Of a stretch of 64,000 nucleotides of DNA, positions 35,187 to 44,772 are shown piece by piece; positions within the stretch are counted from its first letter, which is position 1, and each line of letters begins with the position of its first letter. This stretch comes from 1-14-0-10-45-29 sp041650255. GTDB taxonomy: Archaea > Micrarchaeota > Micrarchaeia > Anstonellales > Anstonellaceae. Location: positions 3,403 to 67,402 of the forward strand of contig JBAZLL010000005.1 of NCBI GenBank assembly GCA_041650255.1, given 5' to 3'. Both the position numbers and the translations under genes were made by a program. The notes under the pieces were generated by a model, which was not told the DNA's origin, ran no database searches, and worked only from the letters and a program-made list of their open reading frames with translations.

Positions 35187-37787
35187 CTATTTTCTCTTTC
35201 GCACTATTTTTTCAACCTCAAACAACGACATGCTTACCATCGTTGCCACAAGGCAAATTGCAATTTGCGGCATATCAAGCGCGTTAAATTCAAACAGCCC
35301 CTGCAAAAATGGAACATATATCAGCATTGCAAGGAAGAAAACGGCGCAGACTGTAACAATCCAAAGTGCCTTGTTTTCACTACTCAGCGTTTCAAATATT
35401 GTCTGTGTTTGTGAACGGCTGGCAAATATCAATGCAAGATTCCCAAGCACCAGCGTGGCAAATGCAACTGCCCTTGCACTATTCTCCTCTATCCCGGACG
35501 AAAGCTCAACATAATATACAAAAACAACTACCGCAAGTAAAATCAATCCTCTAAATACGCTCATAATAATCGTGTGGTTGTCAAAAAGTTTTTCATCTTT
35601 TTTGCGCGGGGTGCGTTTCATGATATTTTTCTCCTCTTTTTCAGCCTCAAAAACAACCGAGCACACCGGATCAATTATCAATTCCAAAAATGCTATATGC
35701 ACCGGAAAGAGAATAATCGGCCAGCCCAAAAGCACCGGAAGAAGCGAAATCCCCGCAATCGGTATATGTATAGAAATAATGTAACTCATCGCCTTTTTGA
35801 TATTGTCATAAATTCTTCTGCCCATGCGCACGGCGCGCACAATTGAAGTGAAATTATCATCCGTAAGCACAAGTGCGGACGATTCCCGTGCCACATCCGT
35901 GCCGCGCCCGCCCATCGCAATGCCGACCGCCGCCGCTTTTAGCGCAGGAGCATCATTCACTCCATCGCCGGTCATTACCACTACTTCTTCATTTGCCTTG
36001 AGCGCATTCACTATTCTAAGTTTTTGTTCCGGAACAACCCTGGCAAAAACACTTGCAGTTTTGATTCTCTCGCGCAAGTGTGCATCGTTCATGGCGTCAA
36101 GTTCTGCTCCGGTTATTATGTCATCGTAATTTTTGAAGCCCGAATTTTTTGCAACCACACGCGCAGTACCCGGATAGTCACCGGTAATCATTATCACTCT
36201 TATTCCTGCTTCATAACATTCGCGAACTGAGTCGGCAACTTCTTCGCGCACCGGATCCTCAAGTGCAATAAGCCCCTCATATTCAAACTCAAAATCATGT
36301 TGATTGTCTGGCAATTTATTTGATTTGAAATGCGCATGTGCCACTCCCAGCACCCGTAGTCCTTCACCAGAAAGCGCACTCACTTCATTCAAAATCTTTT
36401 CCTGCTCTCCCTTTTTCATATGGCACAAATCAAGTATTGCTTCCGGCGCTCCTTTTGCCGCAATCAAATATTCTTTACCCGATGCAGAACGCCAAACATG
36501 TGAAAGTGCAAGCAGTTTTTTTGATAGAGGATATTCACGCACGAGCTCCCAGTCCGCATGAATATGCTCAGTGCCCGAAAGTTTTTGCATTCCGATTTCC
36601 TTTATTGAGCGCTCCATCGGGTCAAACGGCTCTTTCTGGCTTGCAAGAACTGCATACTCCAATGTCTCATGAGCCCATTCGGGCAGTTTTTTTGATTCTT
36701 TGAGAGATATGGTCTTTCCTCGCGACCATATCTTCTCAAGCGTCATTTTGTTTTGTGTAAGCGTACCCGTCTTGTCCGAACACAGAACACTTGCGGCCCC
36801 GAGGCTTTGTATTGCATTCATCCTTCGCGTTAGCACATTGTGTTTTGCCATTCTCCATGCGCCAAGGGAAAGAAAAACAGTAAGCACGACTGGAAATTCC
36901 TCCGGCAAAACCGACATCGCAAGCGCAAGACCTACAAGAAATCCTTCTACCCAATTCCCGCGTGTCAGCCCATAAATCACAATGACTATCACGCAGACGA
37001 CAAATCCCGCAGTTCCAAAGAGCTTTACAATTCCATCTGTTTCTTTCTGAAGCTTTGTTTTTTCGGGAGTTATCTCCTTAAGCGCTTTGCCGATTTTTCC
37101 CACTTCGGTTGCCGCGCCAATCGAAATCACCTTGGCAATCGCGTGCCCCTGTGATACGAGTGTGCTTGAATATGCAAAAGCCAAATCTTCTCCGCCCGGG
37201 CGGGGCATACTCTCCATTGAAAAATCCGCTTCATTTTTTTCGCGCCCAAATTTTTCCTCTTGGTTTCTCAGCGCACTTTTTCTCACGGCTACAGACTCAC
37301 CAGTCAAAAGAGATTCATCTACTGTCAAGTTGCTACAAGACAAAATGGCGACGTCCGCAGGAACCCTGTCTCCTTCTGACAATATTATAATGTCGCCCCT
37401 CACAACTTCTCTTCCGGGTATCACGATTTGCTTTCCATCCCTAATCACTCTGGCTCTGGGGGACGATAAATCGCGCAGGGCATCAAGTGCTCTTTCAACT
37501 TTTCCTTCCTGATAAATAGTTATCCCGATAACCACGAATACACAAGCAATCAGCATCAGTGCGCCCTCAATATCTCCTATCAAAAAGTAGAGTGTGCCAC
37601 ATGCCACCAAAAACAAAAACATTGGTTCACGCATGGTGTCAATTGCAATATCTATTATAGTGCGCTTCTTTTCTGCCAAAAGCTCGTTTGCCCCCTCCTC
37701 CTTTAGGCGCCTTTGTGCTTCTTGCTGGCTTAGCCCACTGTGTATTTGTTCAACAGACGGGGTAGGGTTCATATCCCAATTAATCAA
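35187..37787 (-). CDS. calcium-type P-type ATPase (IIA, PMR1/SERCA-like)
   Basis: An 866-residue P-type ATPase. N-terminal cation-ATPase domain (GLSQQEAQRRLKEEGANEL), LLTGESVAVRKSA, helix 4 SVLPEEFPVVLTVFLSLGAWRMA (PEEFP), SDKTGTLTQNK (Asp338), KGAPEAILDLC and GDGVNDAPALKAAAVGIAMG, then C-terminal helices with IAFLELIIDP. It would export Ca2+ or Mn2+. ATG 37787 or ATG 37772 could start it. It is flanked on both sides by TMEM175-like sequences in opposite orientation. Confidence 0.92.
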   Translation of the reverse strand: MINWDMNPTPSVEQIHSGLSQQEAQRRLKEEGANELLAEKKRTIIDIAIDTMREPMFLFLVACGTLYFLIGDIEGALMLIACVFVVIGITIYQEGKVERALDALRDLSSPRARVIRDGKQIVIPGREVVRGDIIILSEGDRVPADVAILSCSNLTVDESLLTGESVAVRKSALRNQEEKFGREKNEADFSMESMPRPGGEDLAFAYSSTLVSQGHAIAKVISIGAATEVGKIGKALKEITPEKTKLQKETDGIVKLFGTAGFVVCVIVIVIYGLTRGNWVEGFLVGLALAMSVLPEEFPVVLTVFLSLGAWRMAKHNVLTRRMNAIQSLGAASVLCSDKTGTLTQNKMTLEKIWSRGKTISLKESKKLPEWAHETLEYAVLASQKEPFDPMERSIKEIGMQKLSGTEHIHADWELVREYPLSKKLLALSHVWRSASGKEYLIAAKGAPEAILDLCHMKKGEQEKILNEVSALSGEGLRVLGVAHAHFKSNKLPDNQHDFEFEYEGLIALEDPVREEVADSVRECYEAGIRVIMITGDYPGTARVVAKNSGFKNYDDIITGAELDAMNDAHLRERIKTASVFARVVPEQKLRIVNALKANEEVVVMTGDGVNDAPALKAAAVGIAMGGRGTDVARESSALVLTDDNFTSIVRAVRMGRRIYDNIKKAMSYIISIHIPIAGISLLPVLLGWPIILFPVHIAFLELIIDPVCSVVFEAEKEEKNIMKRTPRKKDEKLFDNHTIIMSVFRGLILLAVVVFVYYVELSSGIEENSARAVAFATLVLGNLALIFASRSQTQTIFETLSSENKALWIVTVCAVFFLAMLIYVPFLQGLFEFNALDMPQIAICLVATMVSMSLFEVEKIVRKRK

Positions 37788-37921
37788 GAAATGCTTATAG
37801 GTGTTGCTTTACACGCCTCCTATGTGAATAAACGATTCTCAACGTTTTTGCAAAAGTGGGCGTCAGTATTCAAAATTATCCCAATTCTTATTCTTGTGAT
37901 AGTGTTCAAAATAATTTCCCA

Positions 37922-38104
37922 TTCGCGCGCTCTTACAAAAAGGAGTGCGAATACGCATTAATAGTCAAATTGGTTACTCCCGTCATTTTCCTTTTTTCAA
38001 TTCCCATATCATTTTACGATGTGCATCTTGCTGAAGTTTTCTGGCTCTGTATTCCCATAATTCAGATTTGGCTGAACCAATTTGATCCAAGCCAGAAAAA
38101 ATAT
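37922..38104 (+). pseudogene. C-terminal remnant of a second TMEM175-like gene
   Basis: About 60 codons read KKECEYALIVKLVTPVIF...IPISFYDVHLAEVFWL...IWLNQFDPSQKK, clearly similar to the last 60 residues of the intact TMEM175 protein (DKERDYALIVKMVTPSIF...LNRIDPSQ). No start codon, earlier helices or stop follow in a plausible way; the frame runs on into the next gene. It is an inverted, truncated copy, mirror-placed across the calcium ATPase gene. Confidence 0.75.
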
Positions 38105-38193
38105 TTTTTTTTACAAAAAATTTTTAAACAATATCTTAAAAGCCTCCATCTACAAACTCCCTATAATCAAATTCTAAATACGAGGCGAATAAT

Positions 38194-39147
38194 ATGGGAC
38201 TTATTGATTCAATGTTTTGGTTTTTCGTGCTGGTCATTCCGGTCGCAGTGGTTTTGATACTTTTGATTGTGCGCACAATCCGCCCGACCGAAAAAGGCAT
38301 CGTGGAGCGCCTTGGCAAATACAGCTCTTTTCACAATCCGGGCGTGGTTCTTCTAATCCCGTTTATTGATTCCCTCATTAAGGTAAACATTACCGAGGAA
38401 ATGGTAAATGCGGAAAAGCAGGAAGTCATCACCGCCGACTCGCTAAATGCAATGGTTGACGCGCAGATTTATTTCAAAGTGCAGTCCGATGAGGACAGCG
38501 TGAAAAAAAGCCAATACGCGGTCAACAACTACCATCTTCAGATAGTACAATTGGCCCGCACAACTTTGCGTGCAATCATCGGCTCCATGACTTTGACCGA
38601 AGCCAACACCAGCCGCAACAAGCTCAATCAATTGCTTGCAACCGAATTGCAAGGGCAGACAAAACAATGGGGCATCGCGGTCGTTCGCGCCGAGCTTAAA
38701 GAAATTCAGCCGCCCGAAGATGTACAGCAAACGATGAACAAAGTCGTGATTGCCGAAAAAGAAAAAATCGCGGCAAAGGACTTTGCGGAAGCGGTGGAAA
38801 CACAGGCTGACGGACAGCGCCGCGCCTCAATCAAACAAGCTGAAGGGCAAAAACAGGCAAGCATTCTGGCTGCGGAAGGAGATGCAATCGCACTCTTGCG
38901 CATTGCCGATGCAAAGGCAAAACAGATTCAGGTTGTGAACGAGTCGGCCGACAAATATTTCCGCGGCAACGCAATCACATTAAAGCGCTTGGAGACGACT
39001 CAAGAGGTTCTTAAGAACGGAACAAAACTCATTGTGCCCCAAGGCTCTGATTTGGTAAACGTGGTAAGCGAGGCCGCCGGAATCGGCGCGGATGGCATAT
39101 TGCCAATACCAAAGAACAAGCTCAATCAGTCTCCGGCTAAAAAGTAA
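38194..39147 (+). CDS. SPFH/band 7 (stomatin-like) membrane protein
   Basis: A 317-residue protein: one N-terminal membrane helix (about 8-28), then the band 7 domain (RTIRPTEKGIVERLGKYSSFHNPGVVLLIPFIDSLIKVNI...ITADSLNAMVDAQIYFKV), then a long helical, Ala/Gln/Glu-rich region (about 185-250, ADGQRRASIKQAEGQKQASILAAEGDA). Such proteins form cage-like membrane oligomers that organise microdomains and control proteases. The usual NfeD or protease partner is not adjacent. GAGGCGAAT before ATG 38194 acts as a weak RBS. Confidence 0.92.
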   Translation: MGLIDSMFWFFVLVIPVAVVLILLIVRTIRPTEKGIVERLGKYSSFHNPGVVLLIPFIDSLIKVNITEEMVNAEKQEVITADSLNAMVDAQIYFKVQSDEDSVKKSQYAVNNYHLQIVQLARTTLRAIIGSMTLTEANTSRNKLNQLLATELQGQTKQWGIAVVRAELKEIQPPEDVQQTMNKVVIAEKEKIAAKDFAEAVETQADGQRRASIKQAEGQKQASILAAEGDAIALLRIADAKAKQIQVVNESADKYFRGNAITLKRLETTQEVLKNGTKLIVPQGSDLVNVVSEAAGIGADGILPIPKNKLNQSPAKK

Positions 39148-39220
39148 GAGTCGGCTTTTTTTCTATTTTTTATTTATTCTTTTTTTGTTTGTTTTCTGAT
39201 ATTATTTTTCTTTTTTGTCA
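39148..39220 (+). terminator. U-rich 3' tract after the SPFH gene
   Basis: Most bases are T, in runs up to eight, between the SPFH stop and the stop of the convergent AlkD gene. It is consistent with an archaeal U-tract terminator. Confidence 0.45.
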
Positions 39221-39928
39221 TTATTTTTTCATTGCCTCTTTCTTTAGCTGTTCCGGCATTTTTTCAATCGCATACCTTAGTGCAGTCCTTGGCATCTTAT
39301 ACTTGTTTTTCATAATATACTCAAACACTTCTTTCTGGTGCGTGCGACTTTCTTCCTTAAGAAGCCAGCCATAGCCCTTTTGTACAAGGTCCTCTTCATC
39401 GCGCATTAAAATATCCGATATTTTAAATGCTTCTTTTAGAAACTCTCCTTTCTTTGCGGGAATAATCAAAGAGACTGCCGAGGCTCTTCTCATCCATATA
39501 TTTTTTGATTTTGCCCATCTTTTCAGCTCATTTGCATATTTGGGGAATTTTTGCACAAACTTTCCCATCGTATGATTGCAAAGGGTATCGCAAGACGCCC
39601 AATTGCTCACGTACCTCTCAATCCATTTTTCAAACATGAAAAAATCTTTTTCCTCAAATTTGGCATTGGCGTTATATGACCAGTTGCACGCAATGAAAGA
39701 CTCCTCCATATACCCGGATGAAAAAAGCTCTTCGCATTGCTTGAATATCTCTTCTTTTTTTGCCCCTTCAATCTCATTGAAATATTTCCTGGAAATATTT
39801 GAAACCAATGCGGTTTTCACTCCATAGACCTTTATTCTTTCTTTGAAAAAGCGCTGGGCAGTATTTTTTGTGTGCACATCTGCATTTTCCTCAAGTTCCT
39901 TTCTGATCTTTTGCAAAAGTTTGTTCAT
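39221..39928 (-). CDS. AlkD-like DNA alkylation repair protein
   Basis: A 235-residue all-helical HEAT-like repeat protein. MEESFIACNWSYNANAKFEEKDFFMFEKWIERYVSNWASCDTLCNHTMGKFVQKFPKY and KNIWMRRASAVSLIIPAKKG match the DNA alkylation repair (AlkC/AlkD, COG4912) family; the WxxxRRASxVxLI and NWxxCD elements are typical. It would excise N3/N7-alkyl purines. It diverges from the histidine-decarboxylase-like gene with a 62-base spacer. A few catalytic residues were not mapped individually. Confidence 0.85.
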   Translation of the reverse strand: MNKLLQKIRKELEENADVHTKNTAQRFFKERIKVYGVKTALVSNISRKYFNEIEGAKKEEIFKQCEELFSSGYMEESFIACNWSYNANAKFEEKDFFMFEKWIERYVSNWASCDTLCNHTMGKFVQKFPKYANELKRWAKSKNIWMRRASAVSLIIPAKKGEFLKEAFKISDILMRDEEDLVQKGYGWLLKEESRTHQKEVFEYIMKNKYKMPRTALRYAIEKMPEQLKKEAMKK

Positions 39929-39990
39929 CCCAATCCCTTCAATATCACTGTTTCGGCAACATATTTAATATCAAACGGAGTATCTGGCTC

Positions 39991-41100
39991 ATGGACAAGC
40001 ACGCGAAAGAAAAATTGGAAAACGAATATCTTAGGCTCAAGTCGTTGGAAAAAACTTTTATCGGCTATCCCTGCGATGCCCAGTTTGATTATTCCCACCT
40101 ATACAAGTTCTTAAAATTTCCAATGAACAACGTCGGCGACCCATTTGAGAAATCCACCTATCGCCTGCAAACCAAGAATTTTGAAATTGAAGTGCTGGAT
40201 TTTTTTGCAAAATTATTGCATATCAAAAAAGACAAATATTGGGGCTACATTACAAATGGCGGCACGGAAGGCAATCTCTACGGTCTTTATGCCGCCAGAG
40301 AATCCATGCCAAATGCCCGCGTATTCTATTCCAAGCATACTCATTATAGCATCCGCAAAAATATTCACATATTGCGCATGAGCGGATGCGAACTGCAAGC
40401 GGATTCAAACGGGGAAATGGATTATAATAATTTTGAAAAAACTCTCTGTGCATCCGACAAGAAAAACGGCGTTATAATTATAGCAAACATCGGCACCACA
40501 ATGACTGGGGCAATAGATAATGTGGATACGATTGTGCGCATCCTCAAAAAGCACAAAATAAAATATTATATTCACGCGGACGCCGCCCTCTACGGAATGG
40601 TACTGCCATTTTGTTCCGATGTAAAATTTGACTTTCAAACAGGAATAAACAGCATCGCAATCAGCGGGCACAAATTCCTCGGCTCGCCCATTCCATGCGG
40701 AATTGTGCTGGCGCGAAAGGATGTTGCGATTTGCCTTCGCAAATACATTGAATATATAGACGCGCACGACTCCACTCTTTCCGGCTCGCGGGATGCATTT
40801 ACGCCGCTGATTCTCTGGTATAGAATAAAGACAATTGGATTGAGCGGATTTTCAAAACAGGTGAAACATTGCAATATGCTTGCAGATTATTTGACCGACG
40901 AACTTGAGAAAATCGGATGGCCAAACGTTGGAAAAAGCTACGTTACCGTCCGCTTTAGCAGACCATCAGATCATCTGGTGAGTAAATGGGAGCTTGCGGC
41001 AAACAAGGATATGGCTCATGTTGTATGTATGCCGCATGAGAGCAAGGCACAGCTTGCAAAATTTGTGCAGGATATGAAAAAAGAAATAATCAGAAAGTAA
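39991..41100 (+). CDS. PLP-dependent histidine decarboxylase-like enzyme
   Basis: A 369-residue group II decarboxylase close in length to Morganella-type histidine decarboxylase (378 residues). Blocks: GYPCDAQFDYSHLYKFLKFPMNNVGDP, GYITNGGTEGNLYGLYAARE, YSKHTHYSIRKN, NIGTTMTGAIDN, HADAALYGM, and SGHKFLGSPIPCG with Schiff-base Lys228. It would make histamine (or another amine) and CO2, again consuming a proton. No antiporter lies beside it; the APC antiporter at the window start serves the other decarboxylase. Substrate histidine is probable, not proved. Confidence 0.85.
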   Translation: MDKHAKEKLENEYLRLKSLEKTFIGYPCDAQFDYSHLYKFLKFPMNNVGDPFEKSTYRLQTKNFEIEVLDFFAKLLHIKKDKYWGYITNGGTEGNLYGLYAARESMPNARVFYSKHTHYSIRKNIHILRMSGCELQADSNGEMDYNNFEKTLCASDKKNGVIIIANIGTTMTGAIDNVDTIVRILKKHKIKYYIHADAALYGMVLPFCSDVKFDFQTGINSIAISGHKFLGSPIPCGIVLARKDVAICLRKYIEYIDAHDSTLSGSRDAFTPLILWYRIKTIGLSGFSKQVKHCNMLADYLTDELEKIGWPNVGKSYVTVRFSRPSDHLVSKWELAANKDMAHVVCMPHESKAQLAKFVQDMKKEIIRK

Positions 41101-41198
41101 AATAATTAAAAAATAAGATAACTAAAAACTAATTGAAAAATAAAAATAACTAAAAAATAAAAAATAGTTAAAATAAAATAATTAAAAAGAAAAAATAA
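41101..41198 (-). terminator. A-rich spacer (U-rich on the reverse transcript)
   Basis: Almost all A and T with repeated AACTAAAAA-type words between two convergent stops. Read with the metallophosphoesterase gene it gives a long U-rich 3' end, similar to the tracts at 5521-5655 and 6405-6492. Confidence 0.45.
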
Positions 41199-43022
41199 CT
41201 ACTTGCCCATCGGCGTTCCGTACTTTTGTATATTGGTCTGCATTTGCGGGCTCAACTGCTTTACAAGCTCAACATTGTACGCGCCGGACGGCGAAGGTTC
41301 TATACTGACATTAAATATCTCCCTAGCCGCGACTGCATAAGTGCGTGCGTTGGCAATCAGCGAATCGTTTCTGAGTGCCTGGTCAACATTGTTTGCAAAT
41401 ATCGAAATCGTATTATCGCTGTTGCGAACGATTTGGAATGTGCGGAACTGCTGAGGAAACTCCCTTAACGATGAGGTTTCAACTTCCCAGAATCCGAGTT
41501 CCGGGCGATTCGGGTCCGGTGATTTTAGCGCCGTAACTGTATTGCCGTGCCGATGCCCTGCAACCACCAAAATCAGGTTCGGGTATGTATGAAATTTGGC
41601 AATCAGATCGCTTTCAGATACTGCCGACTTCGGGTCCCACACCATCAAAGAATCAAGGCCGGAATCGCTAATTTTGGCGCTTATCGGTATGTGTGTGGCG
41701 ATAATCATAAGTTTATTTTGTGCCTGCCCCTGGTCAAGCTCTTTTACCAGCCAGTCATATCTTTCCTGATCAATGGAACCATGTCCCATATTGGTCTCGC
41801 CGTCAGACTCATTGCCTATTTGAGTGTCATCAAGCACAATAACTTTGATTGGCACATCAGACTTTGGTTCAAAAGAATAGCTGGCAAATCCCCTCATCGC
41901 ATTCGTTTGATTGAATCCGTGTCCCACTGGATTTGAAGTGGTATTGAAAAATTCGCCCATCCACTCACTTTTGGAAATAAAATGTCTGTTAGAATCTGCA
42001 GGTGTAGTCGGAGCAGTATCAAATTCTGCAACCGGTCCCGCACCTATAATATTTCCATATTGCGTTCTGCCATCAATCGCGCCCATGTAGAAACCGCGAC
42101 TTTTTATGCCGATTTTATTAGTGAATATATTTCCCTGATTGAGTATAGTGTCGCCCACCATCGAGCTTTTGACATATTCATCCGGCATAAACATGCCCAT
42201 CCAAAAATGGTCATGGTTGCCGAGAGTCTGATACCAGTTAATGGACTTATCCAGTCCAGCCGCTTTGTATTCATCCTGATAATCGTTAAGCGGTCCGGGA
42301 ACCGGATCATTTCTTACTCCCGAATCCGGAATTATATTTTTGCCGTCCAGAACATCGATAAACCATCTTAGTTCATTGTACTGTCCGCTGTTAATATCAT
42401 CGCCAAGAGAGATGCCAAAGTCAAACGGATTTTGTTTGTGAAGTGCGTTTATCGTCTGAATTGTCGCATCAAGCATTTGAGTTGTGTATAACATTGCCGG
42501 AGAATATCCTGAAATTATACCCCATCTGTATCCGTAATATATCGCCTCTGCCGGAGATTCTTTATCCGTAATATGAATATCGCTGATGGTAAAGAAATTC
42601 AGAAGTTTTGCAGTGTTTGTTGCCGATGTTTTGTTATATGTTGCGGGCATGATATCTAATCTTTTTTCATATCCAAGTCCCGGTTCATATTTCCAAACAC
42701 CATATCCATACTCTGAAAAGTTGGAAACATCATAAGCGTGAATACTGGGCGAACTTGAAGGCACAGAAACCGGAACAATCACCCGTTCAACAGTTGTGGC
42801 AACGTCCGAACTTATCGGATAGCTCGCCGAGGGCGCAACCAAATTGGGTTGTATTTGGTAATTTGTCAAAGGTGCATTTGCAACCACCTTAGAATCTGTC
42901 GGAGCACCGACTTTAGCCGATTGCGGAATGTAACCTGCAAAAATAATCAATGCAAAAAGTAAGACTGCAAAAATCAAAAGCGTGTTTTTTACTTCACTGC
43001 CCTTATGTTTAGTTCGTTTCAT
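41199..43022 (-). CDS. secreted calcineurin-like metallophosphoesterase
   Basis: A 607-residue protein with an N-terminal membrane/signal helix (about 12-30), a Ser/Pro/Val-rich linker and a large phosphoesterase domain. Metal-binding motifs are in order: FTISDIHI, GISLGDDINSG, LGNHDHFW, IIATHIPI and VVAGHRHGN. The total length and the long insertions between motifs 3 and 4 fit the TIGR03768-type phosphoesterases of unknown substrate. It is probably anchored outside the cell. It lies 107 bases from the MFS gene on the same strand. Confidence 0.88.
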   Translation of the reverse strand: MKRTKHKGSEVKNTLLIFAVLLFALIIFAGYIPQSAKVGAPTDSKVVANAPLTNYQIQPNLVAPSASYPISSDVATTVERVIVPVSVPSSSPSIHAYDVSNFSEYGYGVWKYEPGLGYEKRLDIMPATYNKTSATNTAKLLNFFTISDIHITDKESPAEAIYYGYRWGIISGYSPAMLYTTQMLDATIQTINALHKQNPFDFGISLGDDINSGQYNELRWFIDVLDGKNIIPDSGVRNDPVPGPLNDYQDEYKAAGLDKSINWYQTLGNHDHFWMGMFMPDEYVKSSMVGDTILNQGNIFTNKIGIKSRGFYMGAIDGRTQYGNIIGAGPVAEFDTAPTTPADSNRHFISKSEWMGEFFNTTSNPVGHGFNQTNAMRGFASYSFEPKSDVPIKVIVLDDTQIGNESDGETNMGHGSIDQERYDWLVKELDQGQAQNKLMIIATHIPISAKISDSGLDSLMVWDPKSAVSESDLIAKFHTYPNLILVVAGHRHGNTVTALKSPDPNRPELGFWEVETSSLREFPQQFRTFQIVRNSDNTISIFANNVDQALRNDSLIANARTYAVAAREIFNVSIEPSPSGAYNVELVKQLSPQMQTNIQKYGTPMGK

Positions 43023-43129
43023 GTATTCGCCCCAAGGTGAAATTACTTCCTAGGTTTAAAGGGCTTTAGTTGCGTCTGTTTTTTTTGCAGATTTTTCTTT
43101 TGTGCACGCCTATCTGCAAATCTTTTTGC

Positions 43130-44374
43130 CTAAACTTCATGAAACTTCTGCATTCTTTGCGCACGCTGGCAGAGCATATAGCAAACCCATGAGAGAAAAA
43201 CTATCGCGCTTGCACCAATAATCGGCAACGTTATTCCTATTGCAACTATTGTGCCTGCAATAATCGGAGGAAAAGCCTGTGCGGCTGACTGAATAGACTG
43301 ATTAATACCCATCATTTCTCCCTGCGATTCCTTTCCTGCCAGATTGGAAACCACGGTGGTCATATTTGGATAAATCAGCCCTTCAAACAATGCAACCATG
43401 GGTAAAAACAAATACACCTGACTTGCATTCGTTGCAATAAGCACGCTTCCAATTGCAAACGAAAGCCCAAGGAACGAAACTGCCAACACTTGGTTCGGAG
43501 TGAATCTGTGCGAAACTGGATTTACCACAAGCCCCTGCGTGAGCACAATGCAAAGCCCGATGAATGCAAATACATTTCCAACCTGCGCACTGCTAAACTC
43601 AAAATGCTCTATCAAATAAACCGACAAGAATTGCGTGTACATTGCATATCCAAACATGAAAAGAAAAATCACTGCAAACGTTGTGCGAATTTTTTCAAGC
43701 TTTGCCGCTTTTTTCAAATTGGCAAAACCCATCCATATGCTCATCGGAGTATGCACTCTTGTCTTGAGTGTCTCCTCAAACATGAAATATACCATCAGCA
43801 TATTTACAAACGCAAGCAGTGCCGCCGCAAAGAACGGGGTGGAATAATCAAACCAGGGCATCACTTGTGGATTGGAGAGCATTCCGCCGACAAACGGGCC
43901 GATTACAAACCCAACTCCCACTGCCACGCCCAAAAGCCCGAAATTTCTCGTCTTGTTTTTTTCATCCGAAATGTCTGCTATAGTCGAATTCACAGTGGCA
44001 ATATTTCCTCCGGTGAAACCGGAGATAATTCTTCCAATATATAGCAGGGGCACATTGCCCATTATCACTCCTGCCGCAAACACAAAATAGCCCAACATTG
44101 TGCCTGCAAGGGTTGCCAAAAGCACGGGCTTTCTTCCCTTATGATCGGAAATCGCGCCGATAATCGGCGAGCCGAAAAACTGCGCGATTGGAAACATTGC
44201 AATTACCAATCCGAGCAATATCCCTCTCATTTCTATGCTGTAATCGGTCGGTAGCACTCCATGTTCCACATCCAAAAACATCGGCGCAAGTATCGGTATT
44301 GCCATTCCGATTCCCAACAAATCTATGAATACTACTAGAAATATGGGTAGCATTGAGGGTTGTTTGTTTTGCAT
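43130..44374 (-). CDS. MFS transporter, DHA1/TetA-like
   Basis: A 414-residue, 12-helix transporter. The motif-A region FGSPIIGAISDHKGRKPVLL between helices 2 and 3 and GRIISGFTGGNIATVNSTIADISDEKNKTRNFGLLGVAVGVGFVIGPFVGGML (motif C style) place it among TetA/Bcr-like drug:H+ antiporters. It would export small toxic compounds. The gene is the last intact host-type gene before the accessory island. Substrate unknown. Confidence 0.88.
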   Translation of the reverse strand: MQNKQPSMLPIFLVVFIDLLGIGMAIPILAPMFLDVEHGVLPTDYSIEMRGILLGLVIAMFPIAQFFGSPIIGAISDHKGRKPVLLATLAGTMLGYFVFAAGVIMGNVPLLYIGRIISGFTGGNIATVNSTIADISDEKNKTRNFGLLGVAVGVGFVIGPFVGGMLSNPQVMPWFDYSTPFFAAALLAFVNMLMVYFMFEETLKTRVHTPMSIWMGFANLKKAAKLEKIRTTFAVIFLFMFGYAMYTQFLSVYLIEHFEFSSAQVGNVFAFIGLCIVLTQGLVVNPVSHRFTPNQVLAVSFLGLSFAIGSVLIATNASQVYLFLPMVALFEGLIYPNMTTVVSNLAGKESQGEMMGINQSIQSAAQAFPPIIAGTIVAIGITLPIIGASAIVFLSWVCYMLCQRAQRMQKFHEV

Positions 44375-44550
44375 AATCAGATATGAACCTATTGCTTAAT
44401 ATGTATTTTAATTTTGGATAATTCTTGCAATTAAGAAAAATAATTTTTGTCCGTCGCAAGCTGTGCAAAAAATACTTCTGCGCAAAAATTACGCGCCAAA
44501 TGAGTGGAATGACTGCGACTCTTTTTTTTTGCGTTCATTAACAAACAGAG

Positions 44551-44772
44551 CTAAATCCATCTCCTAACTTTTCTTTTATACTCTTGGTAATGCTTTCCAA
44601 ATGTCTTTTCCAGCTTTCGTTCTTCAAGTGGAATCATAAGAGTTTCGATTATCACTATGAATAAAACTGGGAACGCAAAAGCGATTAATGTCCCTAACCA
44701 TACTGCGATACCTGTTTGTATAATCGCCATCCCAAGATATATCGGATTTCGGCTTATCCGATAAGGGTCGCA
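44551..44772 (-). pseudogene. C-terminal fragment of an isoprenylcysteine methyltransferase-like (ICMT/PEMT) protein
   Basis: Reading leftward, about 72 codons give DPYRISRNPIYLGMAII...FVIIETLMIPLEERKLEKTF...YQEYKRKVRRWI and a TAG stop. This is the usual C-terminal signature (PYxxxRNPxYLG...EExxLxxxFGxxYxxYxxxVxRW) of ICMT/phospholipid methyltransferase family membrane enzymes. Everything before PYRISRNP is missing and the frame upstream of 44772 has no similarity. It is a gene cut off at the edge of the island. Confidence 0.8.
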
